Positions 51,367 to 59,965 of a stretch of DNA of 64,000 bases are shown here, one piece after another. Source of the stretch: Pseudomonas sp. St316 (lineage in GTDB: Bacteria; Pseudomonadota; Gammaproteobacteria; Pseudomonadales; Pseudomonadaceae); NCBI RefSeq assembly GCF_018325905.1, contig NZ_AP021901.1:744001-808000 (forward strand). Reading direction: 5' to 3'. The notes under the pieces were generated by a model. That model made no database searches. It worked only from the letters and a program-made list of their open reading frames with translations, and was not told the origin of the DNA. How positions within the stretch are numbered: the stretch's first letter is position 1; each line of letters starts with the position of its first letter. The translations under genes and the position numbers were made by a program.

Positions 51367-52098
51367 TCAGTCGTATACAGGCGGCCTCTGTTTGTTGAGT
51401 GTCGACCACCAGAACACCCAGCCAATCACCCTGATGTTCTGCGCATCGATCTGTTCTGCACTGAAAACCTCGTCCGGATACGCAGCACTGTTATGACTGC
51501 GCAGCCGAAGCCGATTACCGGGAATTCTGTGCAGGTATTTAATACGTAGCATCCCGTCATGCTCAAGCGCGTAGATCTGGCCGTCGACGATGTGGGTCAG
51601 GCCGCGGTCGATGGCGAGGGTGGAGCCGTCTTCGATGCGTTCGGCCATGCTGTCGCCGACCATGGTGGTGCAGATGGCGTCGCTGGGGTTTATTTCCAAG
51701 GATTCGAGGTGGCTGCGGGGCAGGCGGATGGATTGGTCGGGGATTTCGGTGATGTGGGTTTTGGTTTCGCCGGGGGCGATGGGCACTTCCTTGTAGAAAG
51801 GCAGTTCGATGTCCGTGGGTTCCACCACGCTGTAGACGCCCTGGATTTCGGCGGCTTCATAGGTGGTGCCGGGGCCGAGGCCCAATGGGGTTTGCGGGCC
51901 CTCGCCGTGGGCGAGCCACTCTGGGCTGACGGTCAGCAGGCTGGCGATGCTGTGGATGCGCCCGGGTGGGATGCCACGGTTGAACCAGTTGTTCACGTGC
52001 TGGGATTTCACGCCGTATAACTTCGCGAAGTCGGCGGAACGGATATGGGCTTCTTTTAGAAGGGCTCTGAAGCGGTCGCCACTGGAAAGTATTTTCAT
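51367..52098 (-). CDS. CI/PrtR-type repressor with S24 peptidase domain
   Basis: 243 residues from the ATG at 52098 (a TTG at 52134 is less likely). N-terminal helix-turn-helix: LKEAHIRSADFAKLYGVKSQ, HVNNWFNRGIPPGRIHSI. C-terminal S24/LexA-like domain: DAICTTMVGDSMAERIEDGS (catalytic Ser in GDSM) and IYALEHDGMLRIKYLHRI (Lys in RIKY). These repressors cleave themselves when RecA is activated by DNA damage. In fluorescent pseudomonads PrtR-type proteins control bacteriocin genes; no such genes are in this window. Operator-like repeats lie just upstream. Confidence 0.9.
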   Translation of the reverse strand: MKILSSGDRFRALLKEAHIRSADFAKLYGVKSQHVNNWFNRGIPPGRIHSIASLLTVSPEWLAHGEGPQTPLGLGPGTTYEAAEIQGVYSVVEPTDIELPFYKEVPIAPGETKTHITEIPDQSIRLPRSHLESLEINPSDAICTTMVGDSMAERIEDGSTLAIDRGLTHIVDGQIYALEHDGMLRIKYLHRIPGNRLRLRSHNSAAYPDEVFSAEQIDAQNIRVIGWVFWWSTLNKQRPPVYD

Positions 52099-52174
52099 AA
52101 ACGGAAAGTTTAGGGGCGACGCTGTTTTCGGCAATAAACAAGTCGTTCAAATATATAAGACGATCTTTCCGTTT
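52099..52174. promoter_or_regulatory. inverted repeat at the repressor promoter
   Basis: AAACGGAAAG at 52099-52108 and CTTTCCGTTT at 52165-52174 bracket the probable promoter of the CI-type gene; the first copy abuts its start codon. Likely autoregulatory operator half-sites. Confidence 0.45.
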
Positions 52175-52254
52175 GCAGGATCTGAAAGGTGCGGGCTAAA
52201 CGCATTTAAACAGTATTAATACAACTTCGTATTTAAGTGCCATTAAGGCATAAA

Positions 52255-52276
52255 AAACCCCGGTATAAACCGGGGT
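52255..52276 (-). terminator. terminator of the ppa gene
   Basis: AACCCCGGT/ACCGGGGTT stem with an ATAA loop, followed on the minus strand by a run of T. Starts about 20 bases past the ppa stop. Confidence 0.88.
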
Positions 52277-52294
52277 TCTTCTGCACGTTCAGTC

Positions 52295-52822
52295 TCAGCC
52301 TTTGTAGGCGGCAACCGACTTGGTGATCGCTTCGCGGGCGGCGTCTGCGCCGGCCCAGCCTTCGATCTTGACCCACTTGCCTTTTTCGAGGTCTTTGTAG
52401 TTCGCGAAGAAGTGCTCGATCTGCTGGATCAGCAGCGGTGGCAGGTCGGTGTATTCCTTCACGTCGACGTACAGTTGCGACAGTTTGTCGTGTGGCACTG
52501 CGATGACTTTGGCATCGCCGCCGCCGTCGTCGGTCATGTTCAGGATGCCGACTGGACGGGCGCGGATGACCGAGCCTGGGGCCACTGGGTAGGGGGTCAC
52601 GACCAGCACGTCGAGGGGGTCGCCGTCGTCGGCCAGGGTGTTGGGGATGTAACCGTAGTTGGCCGGGTAGAACATGGGGGTGGCCATGAAACGGTCAACG
52701 AACAGGCAATCGCTGTCTTTGTCGATTTCGTATTTGATCGGGGCGTGGTTGGCCGGGATTTCGATCGCGACGTAGATGTCGTTCGGCAGGTCTTTGCCAG
52801 CCGGAATCTTGCTGTAGCTCAT
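52295..52822 (-). CDS. ppa: inorganic pyrophosphatase
   Basis: 175 residues, the standard length for bacterial type I enzymes. [20 protein letters not shown] opens the protein; [40 protein letters not shown] (the DxDPxD metal-binding signature as DGDPLDV) and [20 protein letters not shown] follow. It hydrolyses pyrophosphate to two phosphates, pulling biosynthetic reactions forward, in the cytosol. Single gene with its own promoter region and terminator. Confidence 0.97.
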   Translation of the reverse strand: MSYSKIPAGKDLPNDIYVAIEIPANHAPIKYEIDKDSDCLFVDRFMATPMFYPANYGYIPNTLADDGDPLDVLVVTPYPVAPGSVIRARPVGILNMTDDGGGDAKVIAVPHDKLSQLYVDVKEYTDLPPLLIQQIEHFFANYKDLEKGKWVKIEGWAGADAAREAITKSVAAYKG

Positions 52823-52841
52823 TGGGCGGTGCCCCCGTTAG

Positions 52842-52871
52842 TTGACCAAATGACTGGTCGGATTGACCAAA
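52842..52871. promoter_or_regulatory. TTGACCAAA repeats upstream of ppa
   Basis: TTGACCAAA occurs at 52842-52850 and 52863-52871; between them TGGTC-GGATT-GACCA makes a 15-bp inverted repeat (52855-52869). Possible operator. Confidence 0.35.
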
Positions 52872-52933
52872 AAGTGGCGGCGATTATAGGCATATTCAGC
52901 CGTCGATGCCACGTTAGCAGGGTCTTAGAGACC

Positions 52934-53745
52934 TTAGTATGACGCCTGATAGACCGGATCTTGCGCTTGAAGTTGCCGCAGCCGGGCCAAAGGATCCTGG
53001 CGGTAGAACGCCTTGAGCTGCTCGTACACCTTTGGATAGGCCTGGTGCAGCAGGTCCGGGGCGCTGAAGAAGTATTCGCTGCTGACGGCGAAGAATTCCG
53101 CCGGGTTTTCGGCGGCGTAGGGGTCGATGGCGGTTTCGGCGTCGGGGTTGTGGTCCAGTTGGCGGTTGAGGTCGTCGAAGGCGTGCTGCATGGTCTCGGC
53201 CCAGTCGCTGACGCGCATGTCGGCGTGTAGCGGTGGCAGGCCGTTGGCGTCGCCGTTGAGCATGTCGAGTTTGTGCGCCAGTTCGTGGATCACCAGGTTG
53301 TAGCCGTCCCAGCCGCCGCTGGCCATCACGCCGTCCCAGGCGAGGATGATCGGGCCCTGGGGCCAGGCTTCGCCGCTGTGTTCGCCGTCCCATTCGTGCT
53401 CGATGCCGCTGGCGTCGCGGTGGCGCTGGGGCTGAGGAAGTCGTCGGGGTAGAGGACGATTTCGTGGAAGCCCTGGTACCAGTTCAGGTCGCCGAGGTGC
53501 GTCAGCGGCAGTTGGGCCTGGGCGGCGAGCAGCAGGCGTTGTTCCTGGTGCAGGTCGACGCCGGGCAGGGCGGTGAGGTGCTTGTCGTGCAGGAACAGCA
53601 CGCAGGCTTCGCGCAGCCATTGGTCCTCGGCGGCGCTGAGGCCGTCGAGGAAGCTCAACTGTTGGCGCACCCGCTGCCAGGTTTCGTCGGTGACGGGGTG
53701 TTTGGCGAGGGTGCGCTGGCGGCGCCAGTTGCTCAGGGACCACAT
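52934..53745 (-). pseudogene. mtfA: MtfA-type zinc peptidase (M90), frameshifted
   Basis: From the ATG at 53745 the frame gives the MtfA N-terminus (MWSLSNWRRQRTLAKHPVTD ... GFHEIVLYPDDFLSP), then leaves frame at a four-G run on the plus strand (53428-53431). One added base restores QRHRDASGIEHEWDGEHSGE, the zinc site VIHELAHKLDMLNGDANGLP (HExxH) and a normal end at 52934. Total length and all other motifs are intact. MtfA is a cytosolic peptidase that in E. coli binds the glucose regulator Mlc. As with the RelE-like gene, the defect is one base lost from a G/C homopolymer, so a sequencing error is possible. Confidence 0.85.
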
Positions 53746-53751
53746 GGGTAA

Positions 53752-54399
53752 TCAGGCTTTGGAGGCGCGCTGGCTCAGTTTGCTGCGCACCAGGCTGATG
53801 ATCATCGGCAGCAGCGATACCAGGATGATGCCCACCACCAACAGCGACAGGTTCTGCTTGATGAACGGTACGTTGCCGAAGAAGTAGCCAAGGGTGACCA
53901 GGCCGCCGACCCAGAGGACGGTGCCGAGGACGCTGAAACCGAGGAAGCGCAAGTAATTCATTTTCCCGACGCCAGCGACGAAGGGCGCGAAGGTGCGGAT
54001 GATCGGTAGGAAGCGCGCCAGGGTCACGGTTTTGCCGCCGTGTTTGTCGTAGAAGTCGTGGGTTTGCTGCAGGTAGTCGCGGCGGAAGATTTTCGAATTA
54101 GGGTTGCTGAACAGTTTTTCGCCAGCGGTGCGGCCGATGAGGTAGTTGGTGCTGTCGCCGAGAATCGCCGCGAGCATCAACAGGCCGGCCAGCAGCAGCG
54201 GGTCCATGGCGCCACCGGCGGCCACGGCGCCGGCGATGAACAGCAGGGAATCGCCCGGCAGGAACGGCATCACCACCAGGCCGGTTTCGCAGAAGATCAC
54301 CAGGAACAGGATGGCGTAGACCCATGTGCCGTAGTTGGTCACCAGCATGTCGAGGTAGACGTCGAGATGCAGAATAAGGTCGAGGGGATTGAAATCCAT
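53752..54399 (-). CDS. DedA family membrane protein
   Basis: 215 residues from the ATG at 54399. VTT/SNARE-associated fold: ILFLVIFCETGLVVMPFLPG (the conserved Glu and PGxxxxF-like region with DSLLFIAGA), GDSTNYLIGRTAGEKLF, HGGKTVTLARFLPIIRTFAP and FVAGVGKMNYLRFLGFSVLG with the conserved Arg. Such proteins are inner-membrane transporters or scramblases (undecaprenyl phosphate, phosphatidylethanolamine) that need the proton gradient. It starts upstream of mtfA on the same strand, six bases from its start. Confidence 0.92.
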   Translation of the reverse strand: MDFNPLDLILHLDVYLDMLVTNYGTWVYAILFLVIFCETGLVVMPFLPGDSLLFIAGAVAAGGAMDPLLLAGLLMLAAILGDSTNYLIGRTAGEKLFSNPNSKIFRRDYLQQTHDFYDKHGGKTVTLARFLPIIRTFAPFVAGVGKMNYLRFLGFSVLGTVLWVGGLVTLGYFFGNVPFIKQNLSLLVVGIILVSLLPMIISLVRSKLSQRASKA

Positions 54400-54576
54400 G
54401 CAAAGCACCTGTGGTGGCGGCCCGACTCGGCAGGCTGATGGGTCTGGCTTTGAGTATGGCTACAGAGTGTGTAGCTTTTTCTTACAAGCCGGGAAGAGCG
54501 GGATTATACGGTGTGGATTGTGAAGTGCGTGTTGAGTTTGTAGCGGGGGATTTCGGTGGTTTTGTGGGCAGTGGAG

Positions 54577-54810
54577 CACTTTGTAGGAGCGGGCTTGCTC
54601 GCGATGGCGGTGGGGCAGTCAGTATTGATGTTGCCTGACGGACCGCTATCGCGAGCAAGCTCGCTCCCACAGGGGGGGGCGGGGTGAGCATTAGTTTTTG
54701 TGCGCGCCTCAAAACCAGTGTGGGAGCGAGCCTGCTCGCAATGGCGGCGGCACATTCAACATTGATGCAACTGAACCGCCGCTTCGCGAGCAAGCTTTGC
54801 TCCCACAGGT
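54577..54810. repeat. two adjacent REP pairs (BIMEs)
   Basis: GGAGCGGGCTTGCTCGCGAT ... CGCGAGCAAGCTCGCTCCCA (54583-54671) and GTGGGAGCGAGCCTGCTCGC ... GCGAGCAAGCTTTGCTCCCA (54720-54808). The second spacer has ACATTCAACATTGATGCAA, seen again near 55144 and 63890. Confidence 0.88.
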
Positions 54811-54913
54811 CTGATGGGTGTACGACCGGGAGAGCCAGGTCGGCTGTTAGGCCGCCTCGCGGTGGATGTTGATCTCGGCGCCCCGTTAACCACGCTGGCC
54901 GAATGCAGGCATT

Positions 54914-55125
54914 GTGGAGTGGGTATCCCGGCATGGATGCCGGGATAGCCGCGCTGGGCCATGGATGGCCCTTCGCGGCGGGCCCACGGAGCAATGCCTT
55001 CGTTCGGGCATGCCGAGCCTAAGCGAGGCACCAAGTGGTGGGGCATGAGCGCTTTGGTTACTTTCGCGCTTTTCGAAAGTGACCCGCCGTCAGGGCGGAA
55101 CCCTAAGTAGCCGTTACCGCAGCAA
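54914..55125. repeat. dispersed structured intergenic repeat
   Basis: A run of hairpins: TATCCCGGCAT/ATGCCGGGATA (54928-54949), GGGCCATGGATGGCCC (54957-54972), a CGAACGAAGGC/GCCTTCGTTCG type stem (54992-55010) and GCGCGCTTTTCG/CGAAAGTGACC region near 55065-55082. I recall similar sequence between genes of other pseudomonads. It is not coding as far as I can tell. Confidence 0.5.
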
Positions 55126-55145
55126 TGGATATGCACTCGACCATC

Positions 55146-55202
55146 ACATTCAACATTGGTGCAACTGAACCACCGCTTCGCGAGCAAGCTTTGCTCCCAC
55201 AG
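55146..55202. repeat. half REP pair
   Basis: ACATTCAACATTGGTGCAA spacer followed by CGCGAGCAAGCTTTGCTCCC; right half of the BIME type found at 54720. Confidence 0.8.
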
Positions 55203-55265
55203 ATCTATCTCCCATGGATATGTCTGTCACAGATATATCCATGGGCTGATTTCCCTCTGAGCGGC

Positions 55266-55727
55266 TCAGATCCCTTCGCTGATCGGCAGCACGTAGTTCT
55301 TGAACTCGGTGTCTTCCTTGAACCCGATGGATTCGTAGGTCTTCTGGGCCACTTCGTTGTTGCTGCTGGTGGAAACGCGCATGCGCACGGCGTTGGTTTC
55401 CTTGGCCATTTTTTTTGCGGTGCGGATCAGGTGGTCGGCCACCAGTTGGCGGCGGGCGTCTTCGGCGACGTAGATGTCGTTGAGGATCCACACGCGCTTG
55501 AGCGACAGCGAAGAGTAGCTGGGGTAGAGCTGGCAGAAGCCCAGCAATTTGCTGTCGTCGTCATCGGGCAGGGCCAGGTAGATCACCGATTCCTTGCGGC
55601 GCAGGCGTTTTTCGAGGAAGGCTCGGGACGAGTCCGGGTAGGGCAGTGAACCGTAGAATTCCCGGTACTTGACGAACAATGGGGTCAGCAGGTCCAGGTG
55701 TTCCAGGGTCGCTTGGATAATCCGCAT
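55266..55727 (-). CDS. GNAT family N-acetyltransferase
   Basis: 153 residues from the ATG at 55727. MRIIQATLEHLDLLTPLFVK begins the fold; RRKESVIYLALPDDDDSKLL, KRVWILNDIYVAEDARRQLV (acetyl-CoA loop, R-R-Q-L-V) and STSSNNEVAQKTYESIGFKE follow. Looks like an aminoglycoside- or histone-type GNAT with unknown substrate. Lies alone between REP-rich DNA and eutC. Confidence 0.9.
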   Translation of the reverse strand: MRIIQATLEHLDLLTPLFVKYREFYGSLPYPDSSRAFLEKRLRRKESVIYLALPDDDDSKLLGFCQLYPSYSSLSLKRVWILNDIYVAEDARRQLVADHLIRTAKKMAKETNAVRMRVSTSSNNEVAQKTYESIGFKEDTEFKNYVLPISEGI

Positions 55728-55834
55728 GGTAGGTCTCGTCTGCAAAGGTCGACAGATATTCAGACAACAACATCGCGCTGCCGTGCTTTTGATGCTGCCT
55801 GAAAGCGGATCAAAAACGCAATCGGATAAACGGA

Positions 55835-56659
55835 TCAGCTTTGGGGCGGCATCAGTAGGAAGTTACCTTTCATATCGGCGGTATTTTCCGAGTCTAGAGT
55901 TTGGACCTGGGCTTCGTCCTTCAGATTGACCCCCGAGAGCTGTCTGCGACAGGCCTCGCGCATCAGGTAGACCAGGCGATGAGCCGCCATGCCGTAGCTC
56001 AGGCCTTCGAGGCGGACGTTGGAGATGCAGTTGCGATAGGCATCGGTGAGGCCGACCTTGGGGTTGTAGGTGAAATACAGCCCCAGGCTGTCGGGCGAGC
56101 TGAGGCCGGGGCGTTCGCCGATGAGGATCACCGACATTTTCGCGCCGAGCCGCTGCGCCACTTCATCGGCCACCGCCACCCGGCCCTGTTCCACCAGGAT
56201 TACGGGCGACACTGACCAGCCGTCAGCGGCGATCTGTTCTTCCAAGCGCGCCAGAAACGGTAGGGTATGCCGATGCACCGCCAGCGCTGACAGGCCATCA
56301 GCGACGACGATGGCCAGGTCTACGCCGCCGGGATGGGCGGTGGCGTAGTCGTCCAGCGCCTGCGCCGAGGCTTCATCCAGTCGTCGGCCCAGGTCCGGCC
56401 GCTGCAGGTAGCTGTTGCGGTCGCTGGCGGCGCTGTGGAGCAACAGGCTTTCGCGGCCGCGTTCGGTCAGTTGTGCACGAATACCTTGATGGTCGAACGC
56501 CAGGTGCACCGCATCACGCGCCTGGGCGTGGGCGTACTGAAAATCCAGTTGCGCCTGGGTCGGCAGGCTGGTGCCGGTGCGGCCCAGGGCGATGCGCGCC
56601 GGGGTCAGGCGGCGCAGGTCCAGCCAGGGGTTTGACGAATCGACAGGTGTCTTGTCCAT
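55835..56659 (-). CDS. eutC: ethanolamine ammonia-lyase small subunit
   Basis: 274 residues from the ATG at 56659, 11 bases after the eutB stop. Blocks: [40 protein letters not shown] with [60 protein letters not shown] and [20 protein letters not shown]. It binds adenosylcobalamin together with EutB and turns ethanolamine into acetaldehyde and ammonia. E. coli EutC has about 295 residues. Last gene of the minus-strand operon. Confidence 0.96.
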   Translation of the reverse strand: MDKTPVDSSNPWLDLRRLTPARIALGRTGTSLPTQAQLDFQYAHAQARDAVHLAFDHQGIRAQLTERGRESLLLHSAASDRNSYLQRPDLGRRLDEASAQALDDYATAHPGGVDLAIVVADGLSALAVHRHTLPFLARLEEQIAADGWSVSPVILVEQGRVAVADEVAQRLGAKMSVILIGERPGLSSPDSLGLYFTYNPKVGLTDAYRNCISNVRLEGLSYGMAAHRLVYLMREACRRQLSGVNLKDEAQVQTLDSENTADMKGNFLLMPPQS

Positions 56660-56670
56660 CGGTCGCTCAC

Positions 56671-58065
56671 TTATCGCAAATGTGCCAGGGCGTGACGAAA
56701 CGCCGGTGGCAGGTTGTCGCCGAACCGCACCCGGCCATCGGCCTGGGTGAAGATGCCCATGTTCGCCAGCCAAGTCTCGAACTCCGGCGCCGGTTTCAGG
56801 CCCAGGGTCTGGCGGGCGTAGAGGGCGTCGTGGAATGAGGTGGTCTGGTAGTTGAGCATGATGTCGTCGGAGCCGGGGATGCCCATGATGAAGTTGATCC
56901 CGGCCACGCCCAGCAGGGTCAGCAGGGTGTCCATGTCGTCCTGGTCGGCTTCGGCGTGGTTGGTGTAGCAGATGTCGCAGCCCATCGGCACGCCCAACAG
57001 CTTGCCGCAGAAGTGGTCTTCGAGGCCGGCGCGGATGATCTGTTTGCCGTTGTACAGGTATTCGGGGCCGATGAATCCTACAACCGTGTTCACCAGGAAT
57101 GGGTTGAAATGTCGGGCCACGGCGTAGGCCCGCGTCTCGCAAGTCTGTTGATCGACGCCGTGGTGGGCGTTGGCCGACAGCGCGCTGCCCTGGCCGGTTT
57201 CGAAATACATCAGGTTGTTGCCGAGGGTGCCGCGATTCAGGCTGAGGCCGGCGTCGTAGCCTTCCTGCAACACGTTCAGGTTGATGCCGAAACTGGCGTT
57301 GGCCGCTTCGGTGCCGGCGATGGACTGGAACACCAGGTCCAGGGGCACGCCGCGGTTGGCCGCTTCGATGGACGTGGTGACGTGGGTCAGCACGCAGCCC
57401 TGAGTGGGGATGTCATAGCGCTGGATGATGGCGTCGAGCATTTCCAGCATGGCGCAGATCGAGGCCGTGCTGTCGGTGGCCGGGTTGATGCCGATCATGG
57501 CGTCGCCGTTGCCGAAGAGCAGGCCGTCGAGGATGCTCGCGGCGATCCCGGCCGGTTCGTCGGTGGGGTGGTTGGGTTGCAGGCGCGTGGACAGCCGCCC
57601 GCGCAGGCCGAGGGTGCCGCGGAATTGGGTGACTACGCGGATTTTCTGCGCAACCAATACCAGGTCTTGCACGCGCATGATCTTCGACACGGCAGCGACC
57701 ATTTCTGGCGTCAGGCCCGGGGCCAGGGCCCGCAGGCTGTGCTCGTCGGCGGCGTCGCTGAGCAGCCAGTCGCGAAAACCGCCGACGGTGAGGTGGCTGA
57801 CCGTGGCGAAGGCGTGTTTGTCATGCGTGTCGACGATCAGTCGGGTGACTTCGTCGACCTCGTAAGGAATCAGCATTTCTTGCAGGAAATGGCTTAGGGG
57901 CAGGTCAGCCAGGGCCATTTGCGCGGCCACCCGCTCACCATCGTTAAGCGCCGCGACCTCGGCCAGGAAATCCCCGGAACGCGCCGGGCTGGCCTTGGCC
58001 ATCAGGTCTTTGAGGCTGTCGAAGCGATAGGTCTGGGCGCCGACGGAATGGGCGAATGCGGCCAT
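56671..58065 (-). CDS. eutB: ethanolamine ammonia-lyase large subunit
   Basis: 464 residues, family-typical. TIM-barrel blocks: [120 protein letters not shown] and [20 protein letters not shown]. The conserved Arg and Glu/Gln ligands of ethanolamine lie in these blocks. It works with EutC and adenosylcobalamin. No microcompartment genes are present, as usual for Pseudomonas. The permease gene lies upstream; a REP pair fills the gap. Confidence 0.97.
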   Translation of the reverse strand: MAAFAHSVGAQTYRFDSLKDLMAKASPARSGDFLAEVAALNDGERVAAQMALADLPLSHFLQEMLIPYEVDEVTRLIVDTHDKHAFATVSHLTVGGFRDWLLSDAADEHSLRALAPGLTPEMVAAVSKIMRVQDLVLVAQKIRVVTQFRGTLGLRGRLSTRLQPNHPTDEPAGIAASILDGLLFGNGDAMIGINPATDSTASICAMLEMLDAIIQRYDIPTQGCVLTHVTTSIEAANRGVPLDLVFQSIAGTEAANASFGINLNVLQEGYDAGLSLNRGTLGNNLMYFETGQGSALSANAHHGVDQQTCETRAYAVARHFNPFLVNTVVGFIGPEYLYNGKQIIRAGLEDHFCGKLLGVPMGCDICYTNHAEADQDDMDTLLTLLGVAGINFIMGIPGSDDIMLNYQTTSFHDALYARQTLGLKPAPEFETWLANMGIFTQADGRVRFGDNLPPAFRHALAHLR

Positions 58066-58128
58066 GGGGCGGTGTCCTCCTGGTTCTCTAAATAATTCAA
58101 CTACAGTGCAGACCCAACCCCTGTGGAG

Positions 58129-58224
58129 TAGCCCTGTGGGAGCAAAGCTTGCTCGCGATAGCGGAGTCTCAGAAAAATATTCTCCACTGGTACACCGCTA
58201 TCGCGAGCAAGCTTTGCTCCCACA
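58129..58224. repeat. REP pair (BIME) between permease and eutB
   Basis: GTGGGAGCAAAGCTTGCTCG and the inverted copy CGAGCAAGCTTTGCTCCCAC enclose TCAGAAAAATATTCTCCACT. Sits within a co-directional gene group and may modulate read-through into eutB. Confidence 0.9.
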
Positions 58225-58337
58225 GAGTTTCCCCACAGAGGGTTATTTCTCAAACTGGGCTCTCCCACACAGGAGGGCAACTGCGTGCACTTTTTAATGG
58301 CAGGCACCGGGCCCCCGGCCCGGCGCCGGTGCAATGT

Positions 58338-59708
58338 TCAGATACCTGTGAGCATAGCGTCCGCCGGCGCATCGGAGCGTTGTTTGGCGGTCAGTTGGAA
58401 GTACAGGTAGCCGACAATCATGAAGCCCAGGAACACCAGCCCGATCACGGTGTTGAACCACGCCATCGCCACCAGGCACACCACTGCCAGGAACAGCGCA
58501 ATGCCCGGCACGATCGGGTAGCCCGGCGCGCGGAAGGTGCGTTCCAGGTTCGGTTCGGTCTTACGCAGCCGAAACAGGCTGAGCATGCTGATGATGTACA
58601 TGACGATGGCGCCGAACACCGACATGGTGATCATCGCCGCCGTCAGCGTCATGCCTTGCAGGTTGACCAGGCCATCGCTGTAGATCGCCGCGATGCCGAT
58701 GACGCCGCCAGCCAGGATCGCCCGATGCGGAGTTTGGAAGCGCGACAGTTTTGCCAAGCCACGGGGCAGGTAACCGGCCCGGGCCAGGGCGAAGAACTGC
58801 CGCGAGTAGCCGAGGATGATCCCGTGGAAACTCGCCACCAGGCCGAACAGGCCGATCCACACCAGCATATGCATCCACGTTGAATTGTTGCCGACCACCG
58901 CCTTCATGGCCTGGGGCAGCGGGTCGTTGATGTTCGACAGGGTGCGCCAATCACCCACGCCGCCGGCCATGATCATCACGCCGATGGCCAGGAAGACCAG
59001 GGTCAGGATGCCGCTGACATAGGCGCGCGGGATGGTGCGTTTCGGGTCCTTGGCTTCTTCGGCGGCCATGGCCGCGCCTTCGATGGCGAGGAAGAACCAG
59101 ATCGCGAAGGGGATCGCCGCGAAAATGCCCGGGATCGAGGCGAGGGTGAACTCGTTGGAGCCGGACCAGCCGTTGAGCACGAAGTTACTGAAGCTGAAGC
59201 CCGGCGCAACCACGCCCATGAACACCAGCAACTCGGCGACCGCCAGCACGGTGACCACCAGCTCGAACGCGGCGGCGATGCTGACGCCGAGGATGTTCAG
59301 GGTCATGAACACGATGTACGCGCCAACCGCCGCGAGCTTGGGGTCCAGTTCCGGAAATTGCACGTTGAGGTAGGCGCCAATCGCCATGGCAATGGCCGGG
59401 GGCGCAAAGACGAATTCGATCAGGGTGGCGATCCCGGCGATCAAGCCGCCTTTCTCGCCAAAGGCCCGTCGGCTGTAGGCAAAGGGCCCGCCCGCGTGAG
59501 GAATCGCGGTGGTCAATTCGGTGAAACTGAAGATGAAGCAGGTGTACATCAACGCCACCATGAGGGCGGTGACGAGGAAGCCCAGGGTGCCTGCGGTGCC
59601 CCAGCCGTAACTCCAGCCGAAGTATTCGCCGGAAATCACCAGGCCGACGGCGATGCCCCATAAATGCAGGGTGCCGAGTGTGGGTTTGAGTTGAGTGGTA
59701 GTTGTCAT
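58338..59708 (-). CDS. ethanolamine permease (APC superfamily)
   Basis: 456 residues from the ATG at 59708 (AGAGGA upstream); upstream in-frame starts cover REP and promoter DNA. About 12 membrane helices. LHLWGIAVGLVISGEYFGWS is the typical start of Eat-type permeases; then FSFTELTTAIPHAGGPFAYS, FFLAIEGAAMAAEEAKDPKR, GGVGDWRTLSNINDPLPQAM and FRAPGYPIVPGIALFLAVVC. Imports ethanolamine by cation symport. It is encoded upstream of eutBC and has a near-perfect sigma-54 promoter. Confidence 0.92.
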   Translation of the reverse strand: MTTTTQLKPTLGTLHLWGIAVGLVISGEYFGWSYGWGTAGTLGFLVTALMVALMYTCFIFSFTELTTAIPHAGGPFAYSRRAFGEKGGLIAGIATLIEFVFAPPAIAMAIGAYLNVQFPELDPKLAAVGAYIVFMTLNILGVSIAAAFELVVTVLAVAELLVFMGVVAPGFSFSNFVLNGWSGSNEFTLASIPGIFAAIPFAIWFFLAIEGAAMAAEEAKDPKRTIPRAYVSGILTLVFLAIGVMIMAGGVGDWRTLSNINDPLPQAMKAVVGNNSTWMHMLVWIGLFGLVASFHGIILGYSRQFFALARAGYLPRGLAKLSRFQTPHRAILAGGVIGIAAIYSDGLVNLQGMTLTAAMITMSVFGAIVMYIISMLSLFRLRKTEPNLERTFRAPGYPIVPGIALFLAVVCLVAMAWFNTVIGLVFLGFMIVGYLYFQLTAKQRSDAPADAMLTGI

Positions 59709-59771
59709 AAGTCCTCTCTTCTTTTTTATTGTTCGAACTGTTGGACTTTCGGGTTTGCTGTGGAGCGGGCA

Positions 59772-59787
59772 CGCAAGGCTCGTGCCA
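59772..59787 (-). promoter_or_regulatory. sigma-54 promoter of the ethanolamine permease gene
   Basis: Minus-strand TGGCACGAGCCTTGCG matches the -24/-12 consensus TGGCACG-N4-TTGC exactly; the GG-GC spacing is right. It lies 64 bp before the permease ATG. Confidence 0.85.
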
Positions 59788-59825
59788 GAGCGGTGGGGCG
59801 GTGTTTTGATGTTGTCAGTGAGGGC

Positions 59826-59923
59826 GCCATCGCGAGCAAGCTCGCTCCCACAGTGGATCTGTCTCAACCTTGAAGTTGAGTTATCCCCAGATCCCTGTGG
59901 GAGCGAGCTTGCTCGCGATAGCT
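59826..59923. repeat. two single REPs
   Basis: CGCGAGCAAGCTCGCTCCCA (59830-59849) and GTGGGAGCGAGCTTGCTCGC (59898-59917), facing outwards, between the permease promoter and the dehydrogenase stop. Confidence 0.85.
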
Positions 59924-59965
59924 ATCTAAAGGGCGAAGCAGAACCACCTGCCTCGCCCCGTCCGT

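Noticed and set aside
54482..54994. Long minus-strand frame downstream of DedA
   Set aside because: Consists of REP translations in tandem; no ribosome site.
55150..55491. 113-codon minus-strand frame antisense to the acetyltransferase frame
   Set aside because: Shadow of the acetyltransferase gene joined to a REP translation.
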